A DNA stretch of 64,000 bases from Saprospiraceae bacterium (GTDB taxonomy: Bacteria; Bacteroidota; Bacteroidia; Chitinophagales; Saprospiraceae), in assembly GCA_016715245.1 (NCBI GenBank), contig JADKAS010000009.1:62001-126000 (forward strand). The letters run 5' to 3'. This document shows, piece by piece, positions 35,398 to 43,589 of this stretch. Within the stretch, counting starts at the first letter, position 1; each line of letters starts with the position of its first letter. The notes below the pieces were generated by a model that had not been told where the DNA came from, made no database searches, and saw nothing but the letters and a program-made list of their open reading frames with translations. The position numbers and the translations under genes were made by a program.

Positions 35398-36834
35398 TTA
35401 TACTTTATTTTGGTTACTAAACTTCTCCGGTAAAAAAATCGTAAAATTACTTCCTTTTCCCAATTCGCTCTGAACACTCACTTTTCCCCCATGTGCTTCA
35501 ACCATCGCCTTCACATAACTAAGTCCCAAACCAAAACCTTTGACATCATGCACATTTCCGGTGTGTACTCTATAGAATTTTTCAAAGATTAACTTCTGAG
35601 ATTCTTTTGACATCCCAATCCCATTGTCGGATACAGATATTTCAATACCTTTTTTTACATTTTTAGTTTGAACAATGATTTGTGGTTTTTCAGGGGTATA
35701 TTTTTCAGCATTATCAAGAAGATTATTGATAATATTTGATATGTGAGTAAAGTCACCTTCTATTTCATCTTTTTTTGCATCAAAAACAGTTTCAATACTT
35801 CCTCCTTTCGCCTGAACTTTTAATTCAGCATTTATAATGGCTTCTTCAATTAGTTCGTGAAGATGTATCCCACTGATTTTTAAATTTAAGTCGTTTTTTT
35901 CTATTTGGGCCATTTGTAAAACCTTCTCGACCTGATTCAACATTCTGGCGTTTTCCTGCTTAATGATTCCTATAAACCTTTTTATTTTGTCTGTATTTTC
36001 CATGATACCCGGACTTAATATAGAATCTGAAGCTAAAGAAATAGTGGCTATGGGTGTCTTAAATTCATGGGTCATATTGTTGATAAAATCCGTTTTCATT
36101 TCAGATACTTTTTTTTGTCTGAAAATAATGTAAATAGTATAGGAAAAACAAAACAATATCAAGCCCGTAAAAAAAGAAGATGTCAACAAAATGGGGATAA
36201 AGCTGGACCATAAAAATCTTGTTTTTCCTGGAAAATTAAGATTCAGATGTCCCGGTTCGGAAATTTCATTGGCAAACAACGGCATTCTATATTCTGCCAT
36301 TTGTAAAGGGTTAATGGCTGCAACATTACTGGACTTGCTGGTATCTCCAACCGCTGCAGCCACATAATTACCATTGATGATAATGTAATCTTTTATATCG
36401 TTTGAGAAAACCCCGTATTCATATTTAATGTTGATTTTTTGTTCCTTCAGTTCTTTTGCTATATACTTGTGTAATTTGTCCTTGTCAATAGTTTCAAGAA
36501 AATGATCAGCATTAAATAAAAAAGCAAGAGAACCGGCATCCAGATTTCTATGGTTTTGAGGCCAGGTTGATTTGTCACCCGAAATGATTTCTTGTTTTAA
36601 TTTATCTACAATGGTATTTTGGAACTTAATTTCCTCAACATCTCTTTGCAATCTTTCCTGTGCGTCTCCTATTAGTCTTTCCTTGACATTATTTAAAGCA
36701 AATATAACCTTATCGTCAAAGTTTTTTTCCTCAAGATCCACGGAACGTTTGATCCAGAAAAACTGGATAACGCCCACCACGATCAGTGACAAGGACATGA
36801 TGGCAATGATGCCCCAGATGACTTTTCTACTCAT
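35398..36834 (-). CDS. Sensor histidine kinase
   Basis: The 478-residue inner-membrane kinase has one N-terminal helix (residues about 5-28), a sensor region, a second helix (about 215-240), a HisKA domain with phosphorylated His in MTHEFKTPIA (near residue 255), and a HATPase domain with NLLDNAEKY, DNGIGM and GFGLGLSYVK. The sensed signal is unknown. The partner regulator follows on the same strand. The layout matches the Bacteroidota RprX type. Confidence 0.92.
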   Translation of the reverse strand: MSRKVIWGIIAIMSLSLIVVGVIQFFWIKRSVDLEEKNFDDKVIFALNNVKERLIGDAQERLQRDVEEIKFQNTIVDKLKQEIISGDKSTWPQNHRNLDAGSLAFLFNADHFLETIDKDKLHKYIAKELKEQKINIKYEYGVFSNDIKDYIIINGNYVAAAVGDTSKSSNVAAINPLQMAEYRMPLFANEISEPGHLNLNFPGKTRFLWSSFIPILLTSSFFTGLILFCFSYTIYIIFRQKKVSEMKTDFINNMTHEFKTPIATISLASDSILSPGIMENTDKIKRFIGIIKQENARMLNQVEKVLQMAQIEKNDLNLKISGIHLHELIEEAIINAELKVQAKGGSIETVFDAKKDEIEGDFTHISNIINNLLDNAEKYTPEKPQIIVQTKNVKKGIEISVSDNGIGMSKESQKLIFEKFYRVHTGNVHDVKGFGLGLSYVKAMVEAHGGKVSVQSELGKGSNFTIFLPEKFSNQNKV

Positions 36835-36904
36835 GTGTATAAAAACGATAAAAATACGGGAATGTTTGATACCCGTTGTAAGTTATTTTCATATTTGTCA
36901 TAAT

Positions 36905-36940
36905 AAAAAAGGCCCATTTTGGTAAAATAGACCTTTTTTA
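36905..36940 (-). terminator. Intrinsic terminator of the double isomerase gene
   Basis: On the minus strand the A6GG...CCT6 stem continues through G-T and A-T pairs for about 15 bp around a short ACC loop and ends in a T-run. It lies within 50 bp of the stop at 36950. Confidence 0.75.
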
Positions 36941-36949
36941 CTTGTTTTT

Positions 36950-37981
36950 CTAATTATTGATTTTAATCAATTCCACTTCAAAGATCAGATCACTTTTCGG
37001 TGGTATGGCTCCGGGATACCCTCGTTCACCATACGCCAATTGATAGGGTATGTAAAACTTATATTTGGCGCCTTCTTTCATGAGTTGTACGCCTTCTGTC
37101 CAGCCGGGTATTACCTGATTTAATCCAAAATCAATGGGCTCTCCTCTTTTTACACTACTGTCAAAAATATTTCCATCAAGAAAAGAACCAGTATAATGAA
37201 CTTTGACATTGCTTGTCGCGGAAGGTTTATTGCCTGTTCCTTCACTAAGAACAATGTATTTCAAACCACTTGCCGTTTGATTGGTAAATTCTTTTTTTAT
37301 GGCTTCTGCGGCAGCGGCCATTTTGGCTTCTTTTTCCATTTGTTTTTTAGAAGCATTGGCCTTTTCGCTTTCAAATACTTTTACTGCATCAAATGCTTCT
37401 GCTTCCTTTCCTTTTCTAAGAATGGTCAGCTTTTTAATGGTGTCATTTTGAGCGATGGCATTGACAATATCCTGACCTTTAACGACATGTCCAAAAACGG
37501 TATGTTTTCCGTCCAGCCACGAAGTTTCCTTATGAGTTATAAAAAATTGAGAACCATTGGTGCCGGGTCCGGAATTTGCCATACTTAAAATTCCTGGTCC
37601 TGAATGTTTTAATGAAGAATCAAATTCATCATCAAACTTATACCCGGGGTCACCTGTCCCTGTGCCCTGAGGACATCCGCCCTGAATCATAAAATCCTGA
37701 ATTACTCTGTGAAACTTTAATCCATCATAAAAAGGTACGCCAGCTGCTTTGGCTTTATTCGGCATTGTACCTTCTGCCAAACCTACAAAGTTTGCGACAG
37801 TCAAAGGTGTTTTGACGTGTTCAAGGGTGGCATAAATATCGCCCTTATTGGTTTCAAATTTGGCATATATTCCATCTGCCTGTGCATTTAAAAATTCTTT
37901 ATCCATTTTTGTTTTGTTTTGTGCATGTAATAATGCAGTAAGGCTAAAAGCCATGATGATTAAAAAAATTTGTCTGTACAT
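36950..37981 (-). CDS. Cyclophilin-FKBP fusion peptidyl-prolyl isomerase
   Basis: Two different proline isomerases in one 343-residue chain. A signal peptide (about 1-20, ending LLHAQ) points to the periplasm or envelope. Residues about 35-200 are cyclophilin (FHRVIQDFMIQGG, GSQFFITHKETSWLDGKHTVFG). A Lys/Ala-rich linker (about 205-235) leads to an FKBP domain (about 240-343: VKVHYTGSFLDGNIFDSS, VIPGWTEGVQLMKEG, YGERG). Such dual-family immunophilins are known in Bacteroidota. The two domains may serve different clients during envelope protein folding. It is preceded by a clear -7 box and followed by a terminator, so it is monocistronic. Confidence 0.94.
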   Translation of the reverse strand: MYRQIFLIIMAFSLTALLHAQNKTKMDKEFLNAQADGIYAKFETNKGDIYATLEHVKTPLTVANFVGLAEGTMPNKAKAAGVPFYDGLKFHRVIQDFMIQGGCPQGTGTGDPGYKFDDEFDSSLKHSGPGILSMANSGPGTNGSQFFITHKETSWLDGKHTVFGHVVKGQDIVNAIAQNDTIKKLTILRKGKEAEAFDAVKVFESEKANASKKQMEKEAKMAAAAEAIKKEFTNQTASGLKYIVLSEGTGNKPSATSNVKVHYTGSFLDGNIFDSSVKRGEPIDFGLNQVIPGWTEGVQLMKEGAKYKFYIPYQLAYGERGYPGAIPPKSDLIFEVELIKINN

Positions 37982-38007
37982 TGTTTTCTCTTTTTTTTTA
38001 CAAGACG

Positions 38008-38015
38008 CAAAAGTA
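38008..38015 (-). promoter_or_regulatory. Double-isomerase promoter, -7 box (minus strand)
   Basis: CAAAAGTA on the plus strand is TACTTTTG on the minus strand, giving a leader of about 22 nt. Confidence 0.6.
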
Positions 38016-38131
38016 AGAAAATTGATGCTTTAATATGATTTTATAACACTATTTTAACTAAACTAATATCTAAAAAACAGCTATTTTCGAAGTTTATTAT
38101 CAAAACTACTTCGCAAAAATAAATAATATGC

Positions 38132-38139
38132 TAATTTTG
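38132..38139 (+). promoter_or_regulatory. thrABC promoter, -7 box
   Basis: TAATTTTG fits TAnnTTTG, with an expected leader of about 25 nt. No Thr/Ile-rich leader peptide or attenuator is visible before thrA. Confidence 0.6.
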
Positions 38140-38167
38140 TGGCATTAAAAGATAATAAAAAAATTTA

Positions 38168-40627
38168 ATGTATAAAGTTTTAAAATTCGGAGGTTCTTCT
38201 GTTGCCACTCCTGAAAGAATAAATAATGTTATTGAAATTGTAAAAGAAATATATTCTTTACATAAAGAAATAGCCATTGTTTTTTCAGCTTTTGGTGGTG
38301 TAACAGATGTCTTAATTGATATGTGCAACAGAGCCTGCAAAGGGGATATTACTTATATTGAGGTCCTAAAAACATTTCAGAAAAGACATTTGGATGCCAG
38401 TCATTTTCTGATTAAGGAATCCTACAGTGAAAATGTTGTAAATACGTTACGTGAGAATCATGAAACATTATCAGATCTTTTAAAAGGAATTTTTCTTGTC
38501 CGTGAAGTGTCGCCCAGAACGATGGATTATGTTCTGAGTTTTGGGGAAAGAAATGCTGCATATATCATTGCTTATGCCATGAAATGTGCGGGGCTAAATG
38601 CTGATTTCTCTGATGCAAGGAATATTCTCATCACAGATAATAGTTTTGGAAATGCTAAGGTAAATTTTGAAAAAACAAATGGGTTGATTCAGGCCCAATT
38701 CAAAACTTTTCCGGAAAGTATTCAAATTGTCACAGGATTTATTGGTTCAAATGCGGAAGGTCTTACTACAACTCTGGGTCGGGGAGGTTCAGATTATACG
38801 GCTTCCATTCTGGCAGGTGCCTTGAATGCTGTTGCTCTCGAAATATGGACAGATGTGGATGGTGTTTTAACCTGTGACCCCAGGAAAGTAAAAAAAGCTT
38901 TTACATTGGAGAATTTAACCTATGCAGAAGCTATGGAAATGTCTCATTTTGGTGCAAAAGTTATATATCCTCCGACCATAGTTCCAGCTTATCAAAAATC
39001 AATTCCCATTTACATAAAAAATACCTTTAACCCGACTTTTCCGGGAACATTGATTCATGACAATGGAAAGAGTGTAGGAAATTCTCCGATAAAAGGTGTA
39101 AGCAGTCTCAATAATATCGCTCTTTTAAACCTTCAAGGTAGTGGAATGATAGGTATTCCCGGTGTCGCTTCCAGATTATTTAACGCTCTCAGCAAGGAAA
39201 AAATCAATATCATACTTATCACACAAGCATCTTCTGAATATTCGATATGCTTGGCAATTTTACATCAGGATAGTGCAAAGGCAATGTTATCCATAGAGGA
39301 AGAATTTGCAAAAGAATTGGAAACTGGTCTCATCCTTCCTGTGAAAAAGGAAGATAATCTCAGTGTCATTGCCGTTATAGGTGAAGGAATGAGAAATGTA
39401 CCTGGTATCTCGGGAAAGTTGTTCAGTTCCCTTGGTAAAAACGGTATAAATGTTATGGCAATAGCCCAGGGTAGTTCTGAGTTAAATATTTCTTTTATTG
39501 TAAAACAAAGTGACGAAAACAAAGCCCTGAATATCATCCACGATTCATTTTTTCTTTCCGATGTGAAGAGAGTACATTTATTCGTTGTCGGGGTGGGTTT
39601 GATCGGAAAAACCCTTCTTCAGCAAATAAAAAAACAACAGTCTTTTTTGCACGATGAACTAAAATTGGAGTTTATTGTTTCCGGTCTTGCCAACTCAAAA
39701 AAAATGCTGCTCAACAGAGAAGGCATTTCTTTGGATTCCTGGGAAGATTCCCTGATACAATCCGAAGAAAAAAATGATATCCCCGGTTTTATTGAAAAAA
39801 TGGTTTCATTTAATCTTCCAAATTCCATCTTCATAGATAATACAGCAAGTGATTATATACCCGGGTTTTACCACAGGATTTTGTCTTCCAGCATTTCCAT
39901 TTCCACTCCGAATAAAATAGCCGCCTCGTCACCATTACAAAACTATTTATCCCTCAAGCAAATTGCCAAGGTAAAAAATGTAAACCTCATGTTTGAGACC
40001 AATGTAGGGGCCGGACTTCCTGTATTGAGTACTTTGCGGAATTTAGTAAACAGTGGTGACAAACTTATAAAAATTGAAGCCGTATTATCAGGGTCACTTT
40101 CTTATATTTTTAATGCTTTTGTGCCGGGAATTAAATTTTCCGAACTGGTAAAAATGGCTAAAAATCTGGGATATACTGAACCTGATCCGCGGGATGATTT
40201 GTCAGGTATGGATGTAAAAAGAAAAATACTTATTCTGGCAAGAGAGGCCGGATATGAGGTGGGAGAAAAGGATGTGACGATAACCCCTTTTTTACCTGAA
40301 AAGTGTTTTTCTGCTCCCAACGTAGATGACTTTTTTAATAAACTATCAGAAGAAAATCAAAACTTTGAACAATTAATAACCAAAACAAATAAGGACGGGT
40401 GTTATTTAAGATATATAGCACGTTTCGAAAACAACAAAATTGAAATTCGTCTGGAGTCCGTTCCCGGTGATAGTCCGTTTATATCTCTTCTGGGTAGTGA
40501 TAATATGATCGTTTTTACAACTGAAAGATACAAAGAACAACCATTGGTCATTAAGGGACCGGGAGCAGGTGCTGAAGTGACTGCTTCAGGAATATTTGCT
40601 GAATTAATAACTTCAGGACTGTCGTAA
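38168..40627 (+). CDS. thrA: Bifunctional aspartate kinase / homoserine dehydrogenase
   Basis: It catalyses the first and third steps of threonine and methionine synthesis from aspartate. The 819-residue fusion has an N-terminal aspartokinase (KFGGSSVATPERI, then TLGRGGSDYTA), a pair of ACT regulatory domains (about 310-460) and a C-terminal homoserine dehydrogenase with the Rossmann motif VVGVGLIGKTL (near residue 477) and ETNVGAGLPV. The ACT domains suggest feedback inhibition by threonine. It heads an operon with thrB and thrC. Confidence 0.96.
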   Translation: MYKVLKFGGSSVATPERINNVIEIVKEIYSLHKEIAIVFSAFGGVTDVLIDMCNRACKGDITYIEVLKTFQKRHLDASHFLIKESYSENVVNTLRENHETLSDLLKGIFLVREVSPRTMDYVLSFGERNAAYIIAYAMKCAGLNADFSDARNILITDNSFGNAKVNFEKTNGLIQAQFKTFPESIQIVTGFIGSNAEGLTTTLGRGGSDYTASILAGALNAVALEIWTDVDGVLTCDPRKVKKAFTLENLTYAEAMEMSHFGAKVIYPPTIVPAYQKSIPIYIKNTFNPTFPGTLIHDNGKSVGNSPIKGVSSLNNIALLNLQGSGMIGIPGVASRLFNALSKEKINIILITQASSEYSICLAILHQDSAKAMLSIEEEFAKELETGLILPVKKEDNLSVIAVIGEGMRNVPGISGKLFSSLGKNGINVMAIAQGSSELNISFIVKQSDENKALNIIHDSFFLSDVKRVHLFVVGVGLIGKTLLQQIKKQQSFLHDELKLEFIVSGLANSKKMLLNREGISLDSWEDSLIQSEEKNDIPGFIEKMVSFNLPNSIFIDNTASDYIPGFYHRILSSSISISTPNKIAASSPLQNYLSLKQIAKVKNVNLMFETNVGAGLPVLSTLRNLVNSGDKLIKIEAVLSGSLSYIFNAFVPGIKFSELVKMAKNLGYTEPDPRDDLSGMDVKRKILILAREAGYEVGEKDVTITPFLPEKCFSAPNVDDFFNKLSEENQNFEQLITKTNKDGCYLRYIARFENNKIEIRLESVPGDSPFISLLGSDNMIVFTTERYKEQPLVIKGPGAGAEVTASGIFAELITSGLS

Positions 40628-40679
40628 ACAAATCTTAATACATCACACAAAAAATCCAGGAATTAAAAATAATTGATAA

Positions 40680-41612
40680 ATGAAACCAGGAATTAAAGTT
40701 TTTGCACCGGCTTCTGTGGCAAACGTGGCTGTTGGATTTGATATTTTGGGGTTTGCATTGGAAAGTCCGGGAGATGAGGTAATCATCCGGGAAGGAAAAG
40801 ATAAAGGTTTAATCATTAAAGAAATACGTGGGGCAAAAGGCAAACTTCCTTATGATGTTCTTAAAAATACAGCAGGATATTCGGCATTAAAACTATTGGA
40901 GTTTTTAGGAGAAACCGATCGGCCACTTGAAATGGAAATACATAAAAAAATGCCATTTGGTTCGGGGTTAGGTTCTTCTGCTGCCAGTGCTGTAGCTGGC
41001 GTATATGCCGTTAATGAATTGTTACAAACTGGTCTGACAAAAATGGAATTACTTCGTTTTGCCGTGGAAGGAGAACAGATTGCTGATGGAGCATTTCATG
41101 CAGATAATGTCGCTCCATCGCTGCTTGGTGGTATGGTATTGATAAGGGATAATGATACGCTGGATGTTAAAAAATTACACATCCCTCATGGTCTTTCTGC
41201 AGTTGTAATTTATCCGCACATCCTGGTTTTAACCAGGGATAGCCGCTCTGTGTTGAAAGACGTTGTTTCTTTAAAAGATATGATAAAACAACAGGGAAAT
41301 CTGGCTTCATTTATTGCTTCTATGTATACTTCTGATTTTGAATTGATGAAAAGATCATTACAGGATATTGTGATAGAACCTCAGAGATCACATTTGATTC
41401 CACATTTTCATCTTGCCAAGGAGATGGCTTTAAAATGCGGAGCCATAGGCTTCAGTATTTCAGGTGCCGGGCCTTCCATGTTTGCATTATGTGATAATAG
41501 TTTTATTGCCCGTGAAATCGGAGATAAAATATCACTCATCTATAAAGAAGCCAAAATAGAATGTAACGTTTTTGTTTCTCCGATAAATCATGAAGGAGCT
41601 GTACTTCTGTAA
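40680..41612 (+). CDS. thrB: Homoserine kinase
   Basis: ThrB phosphorylates homoserine with ATP. The 310-residue GHMP-family enzyme has the signature MPFGSGLGSSAASAVAG (about 98-114), an N-terminal VFAPASVANVAVGFDILG, and a C-terminal GFSISGAGPSMFAL. Start at 40680 lies 52 bp after thrA and 21 bp before thrC. The three genes are in the order thrA-thrB-thrC. Confidence 0.97.
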   Translation: MKPGIKVFAPASVANVAVGFDILGFALESPGDEVIIREGKDKGLIIKEIRGAKGKLPYDVLKNTAGYSALKLLEFLGETDRPLEMEIHKKMPFGSGLGSSAASAVAGVYAVNELLQTGLTKMELLRFAVEGEQIADGAFHADNVAPSLLGGMVLIRDNDTLDVKKLHIPHGLSAVVIYPHILVLTRDSRSVLKDVVSLKDMIKQQGNLASFIASMYTSDFELMKRSLQDIVIEPQRSHLIPHFHLAKEMALKCGAIGFSISGAGPSMFALCDNSFIAREIGDKISLIYKEAKIECNVFVSPINHEGAVLL

Positions 41613-41633
41613 TTTTACTGATAAATCATATGT

Positions 41634-42923
41634 ATGTTGTATTATTCAACCAACGACTTTAATAACAAAGTAGACTTAAAAGAAGCGGTATTATCTTCAT
41701 TGGCTTCTGATAAGGGTTTGTACATGCCGGAGGTAATATTACCGGTAGACGCTGATATTTTGAAAAATATTGAACTTCTATCCTTTCAGGAATTAAGTTA
41801 TGAAATTGCCTCAAAACTAATCGGAGACAATATCCCTAAAAGTGACCTGCGCCGTATTATAAACGAAACCATAAATTTTGACGCTCCATTGGTGTATCTT
41901 GATGATACTCTGGCATCACTTGAATTATGGCACGGAGAGTCCATGGCTTTTAAAGATTTTGGTGCCCGTTTTATGTCAAGACTTATGAATTATTTTATAA
42001 GGAATGAAAATAAGGAATATACGGTTTTGGTGGCCACTTCCGGAGACACTGGTGGTGCTGTGGCAGCCGGATTTTATAATACTCCGGGAATCAGGGTAGT
42101 GATTTTATATCCTTCCGGTAGGGTCAGTGAAATTCAGGAAAAACAGCTTACCACCTGGGGAAATAATATTACAGCCATAGAGGTATCGGGTAGTTTTGAC
42201 GACTGTCAGGCCTTAGTTAAAAGAGCATTTTTGGATACATCCTTAGATAAAAAACTCAACCTGTCTTCGGCCAACAGTATTAATATTGCAAGGCTCATAC
42301 CTCAAACTTTTTACTATTTTGAAGCGTATAAACAGATACGGGATAATACCAAACCGCTTATTTTTGCCGTACCCAGTGGAAATTTCGGAAATCTCACCGC
42401 CGGTCTTATCGCAAAAAAAATGGGCCTTCCCGTTGATTATTTCGTTGCCGCTACCAATATTAATCATGTAGTTCCCGATTATTTAACGACAGGAACTTTT
42501 GACCCTGTTCCTTCCCGTGCTACCATTTCCAATGCAATGGATGTAGGCAATCCAAGTAATTTTACACGAATTCTTTCTTTGTATGGTTCCACGTGGAACA
42601 AAATCCGGAAGGATATCAAAGGTTTTTGGTTAGATGATGACAATACTAAAAAAAGTATGCTCGAAGCTTATAAAAAATACCACTACATCACTGATCCACA
42701 TGGCGCCATAGGTTTTGCGGCCTGTAATTGCGAGGATCAGAATACAAACAGAGTTTTTCTGGAAACAGCGCATCCATGTAAGTTCTTAAATGTTGTAGAA
42801 GAAACACTGGGTATCACCATTGAAATTCCTGAAAAAATAACGTCAATTATGAATAAATCAAAAACCGCTCACCAAATAGAAAATGTCTATTCAGAACTAA
42901 AGGATTTTTTACTGACTTTTTAA
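41634..42923 (+). CDS. thrC: Threonine synthase
   Basis: A PLP enzyme that converts O-phosphohomoserine into threonine. The 429-residue protein has the PLP-Lys motif ELWHGESMAFKDFG (the usual HGPTLAFKD, with E for P), the phosphate-binding ATSGDTGGAV and PSGNFGNLTAG. It completes the thrABC operon. A parS-like palindrome lies inside the coding region at 42586-42599 (codons for GSTWN), without disturbing the frame. Confidence 0.95.
   Translation: MLYYSTNDFNNKVDLKEAVLSSLASDKGLYMPEVILPVDADILKNIELLSFQELSYEIASKLIGDNIPKSDLRRIINETINFDAPLVYLDDTLASLELWHGESMAFKDFGARFMSRLMNYFIRNENKEYTVLVATSGDTGGAVAAGFYNTPGIRVVILYPSGRVSEIQEKQLTTWGNNITAIEVSGSFDDCQALVKRAFLDTSLDKKLNLSSANSINIARLIPQTFYYFEAYKQIRDNTKPLIFAVPSGNFGNLTAGLIAKKMGLPVDYFVAATNINHVVPDYLTTGTFDPVPSRATISNAMDVGNPSNFTRILSLYGSTWNKIRKDIKGFWLDDDNTKKSMLEAYKKYHYITDPHGAIGFAACNCEDQNTNRVFLETAHPCKFLNVVEETLGITIEIPEKITSIMNKSKTAHQIENVYSELKDFLLTF
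42586..42599. promoter_or_regulatory. parS-like centromere site 1 (inside thrC)
   Basis: GTTCCACGTGGAAC is a perfect 14-bp palindrome and matches the parS core bound by ParB (consensus TGTTNCACGTGAAACA, with the GGAAC form common outside Proteobacteria). The flanks read G-site-A. Confidence 0.75.
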
Positions 42924-43006
42924 GTTTATTGTTACCTATACATCATTCGTTTCGGGTTTTATGTAAAAAAACTCCGATAAAATACTTTTTGTATATATAT
43001 AATTTA

Positions 43007-43014
43007 TATATTTG
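43007..43014 (+). promoter_or_regulatory. DoxX-like gene promoter, -7 box
   Basis: TATATTTG fits TAnnTTTG, 37 bp before the ATG. A TTG at 42989-42991 gives a spacer of only 15 nt, a weak -33. Confidence 0.5.
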
Positions 43015-43051
43015 TTTATTCAACATTTATTAACTTCTAAAACAATGTATT

Positions 43052-43405
43052 ATGAACAGTTTAATTTCCTTAGGTAAGTATTTTTTTGCCATTCCTTTTG
43101 TCATTTTTGGTATCATGCATTTTGTGGGTGCTGATCAGATGGCAGGAATGGCACCAGGGGGTGTAATTATGGTTTACATTTCCGGTTTGTGCCTTATTCT
43201 TGCCGCAGTAAGTATTATCATTGGCAAATATGATAAACTTGCATCTGTACTTTTGGCGGTTCTTCTCATTTTATTTCTAATTCCCCATTTTCAGAATTTG
43301 AGTACTAACGAAGCTGAATTGTTTAATATTCTAAAAAATGTTTCTCTTGCCGGTGGTGCCCTTCTTTATGCATCTATTGCCAAAGACAATTCTTACATAA
43401 ATTAA
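43052..43405 (+). CDS. DoxX-like small membrane protein
   Basis: The 117-residue protein has four predicted transmembrane helices and the N-terminal IPFVIFGIMHFVGADQMAG of the DoxX/DoxD-type family. Function is unknown, with links to redox or respiratory-chain proteins in some relatives. It is a single gene between thrC and a strong terminator. The start has no overlapping alternative. Confidence 0.8.
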   Translation: MNSLISLGKYFFAIPFVIFGIMHFVGADQMAGMAPGGVIMVYISGLCLILAAVSIIIGKYDKLASVLLAVLLILFLIPHFQNLSTNEAELFNILKNVSLAGGALLYASIAKDNSYIN

Positions 43406-43424
43406 ATTCCTTTAAAATTACGAT

Positions 43425-43452
43425 AAAAGGCTCACAAAAGTGGGCCTTTTTT
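43425..43452 (+). terminator. Intrinsic terminator, abutting parS site 2
   Basis: AAAAGGCTCAC and GTGGGCCTTTT form an 11-bp stem with one wobble around an AAAA loop, then a T-run. parS site 2 begins immediately after. Confidence 0.9.
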
Positions 43453-43466
43453 GTTCCACGTGGAAC
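43453..43466. promoter_or_regulatory. parS-like centromere site 2
   Basis: Second exact GTTCCACGTGGAAC, 867 bp after site 1, with a 5' T that gives TGTTCCACGTGGAAC. It lies in an intergenic gap between the terminator and the M1 peptidase gene. Confidence 0.8.
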
Positions 43467-43589
43467 CATGATAAAATGATTACTACCTAACCAAAAAAAA
43501 AACATTTGAATAAACCATTATATACTATTTATTGTCTTATCATTTCCATAACAGTTCTCATTTTTCAAAAAGTCTACAAATCACTTAAC

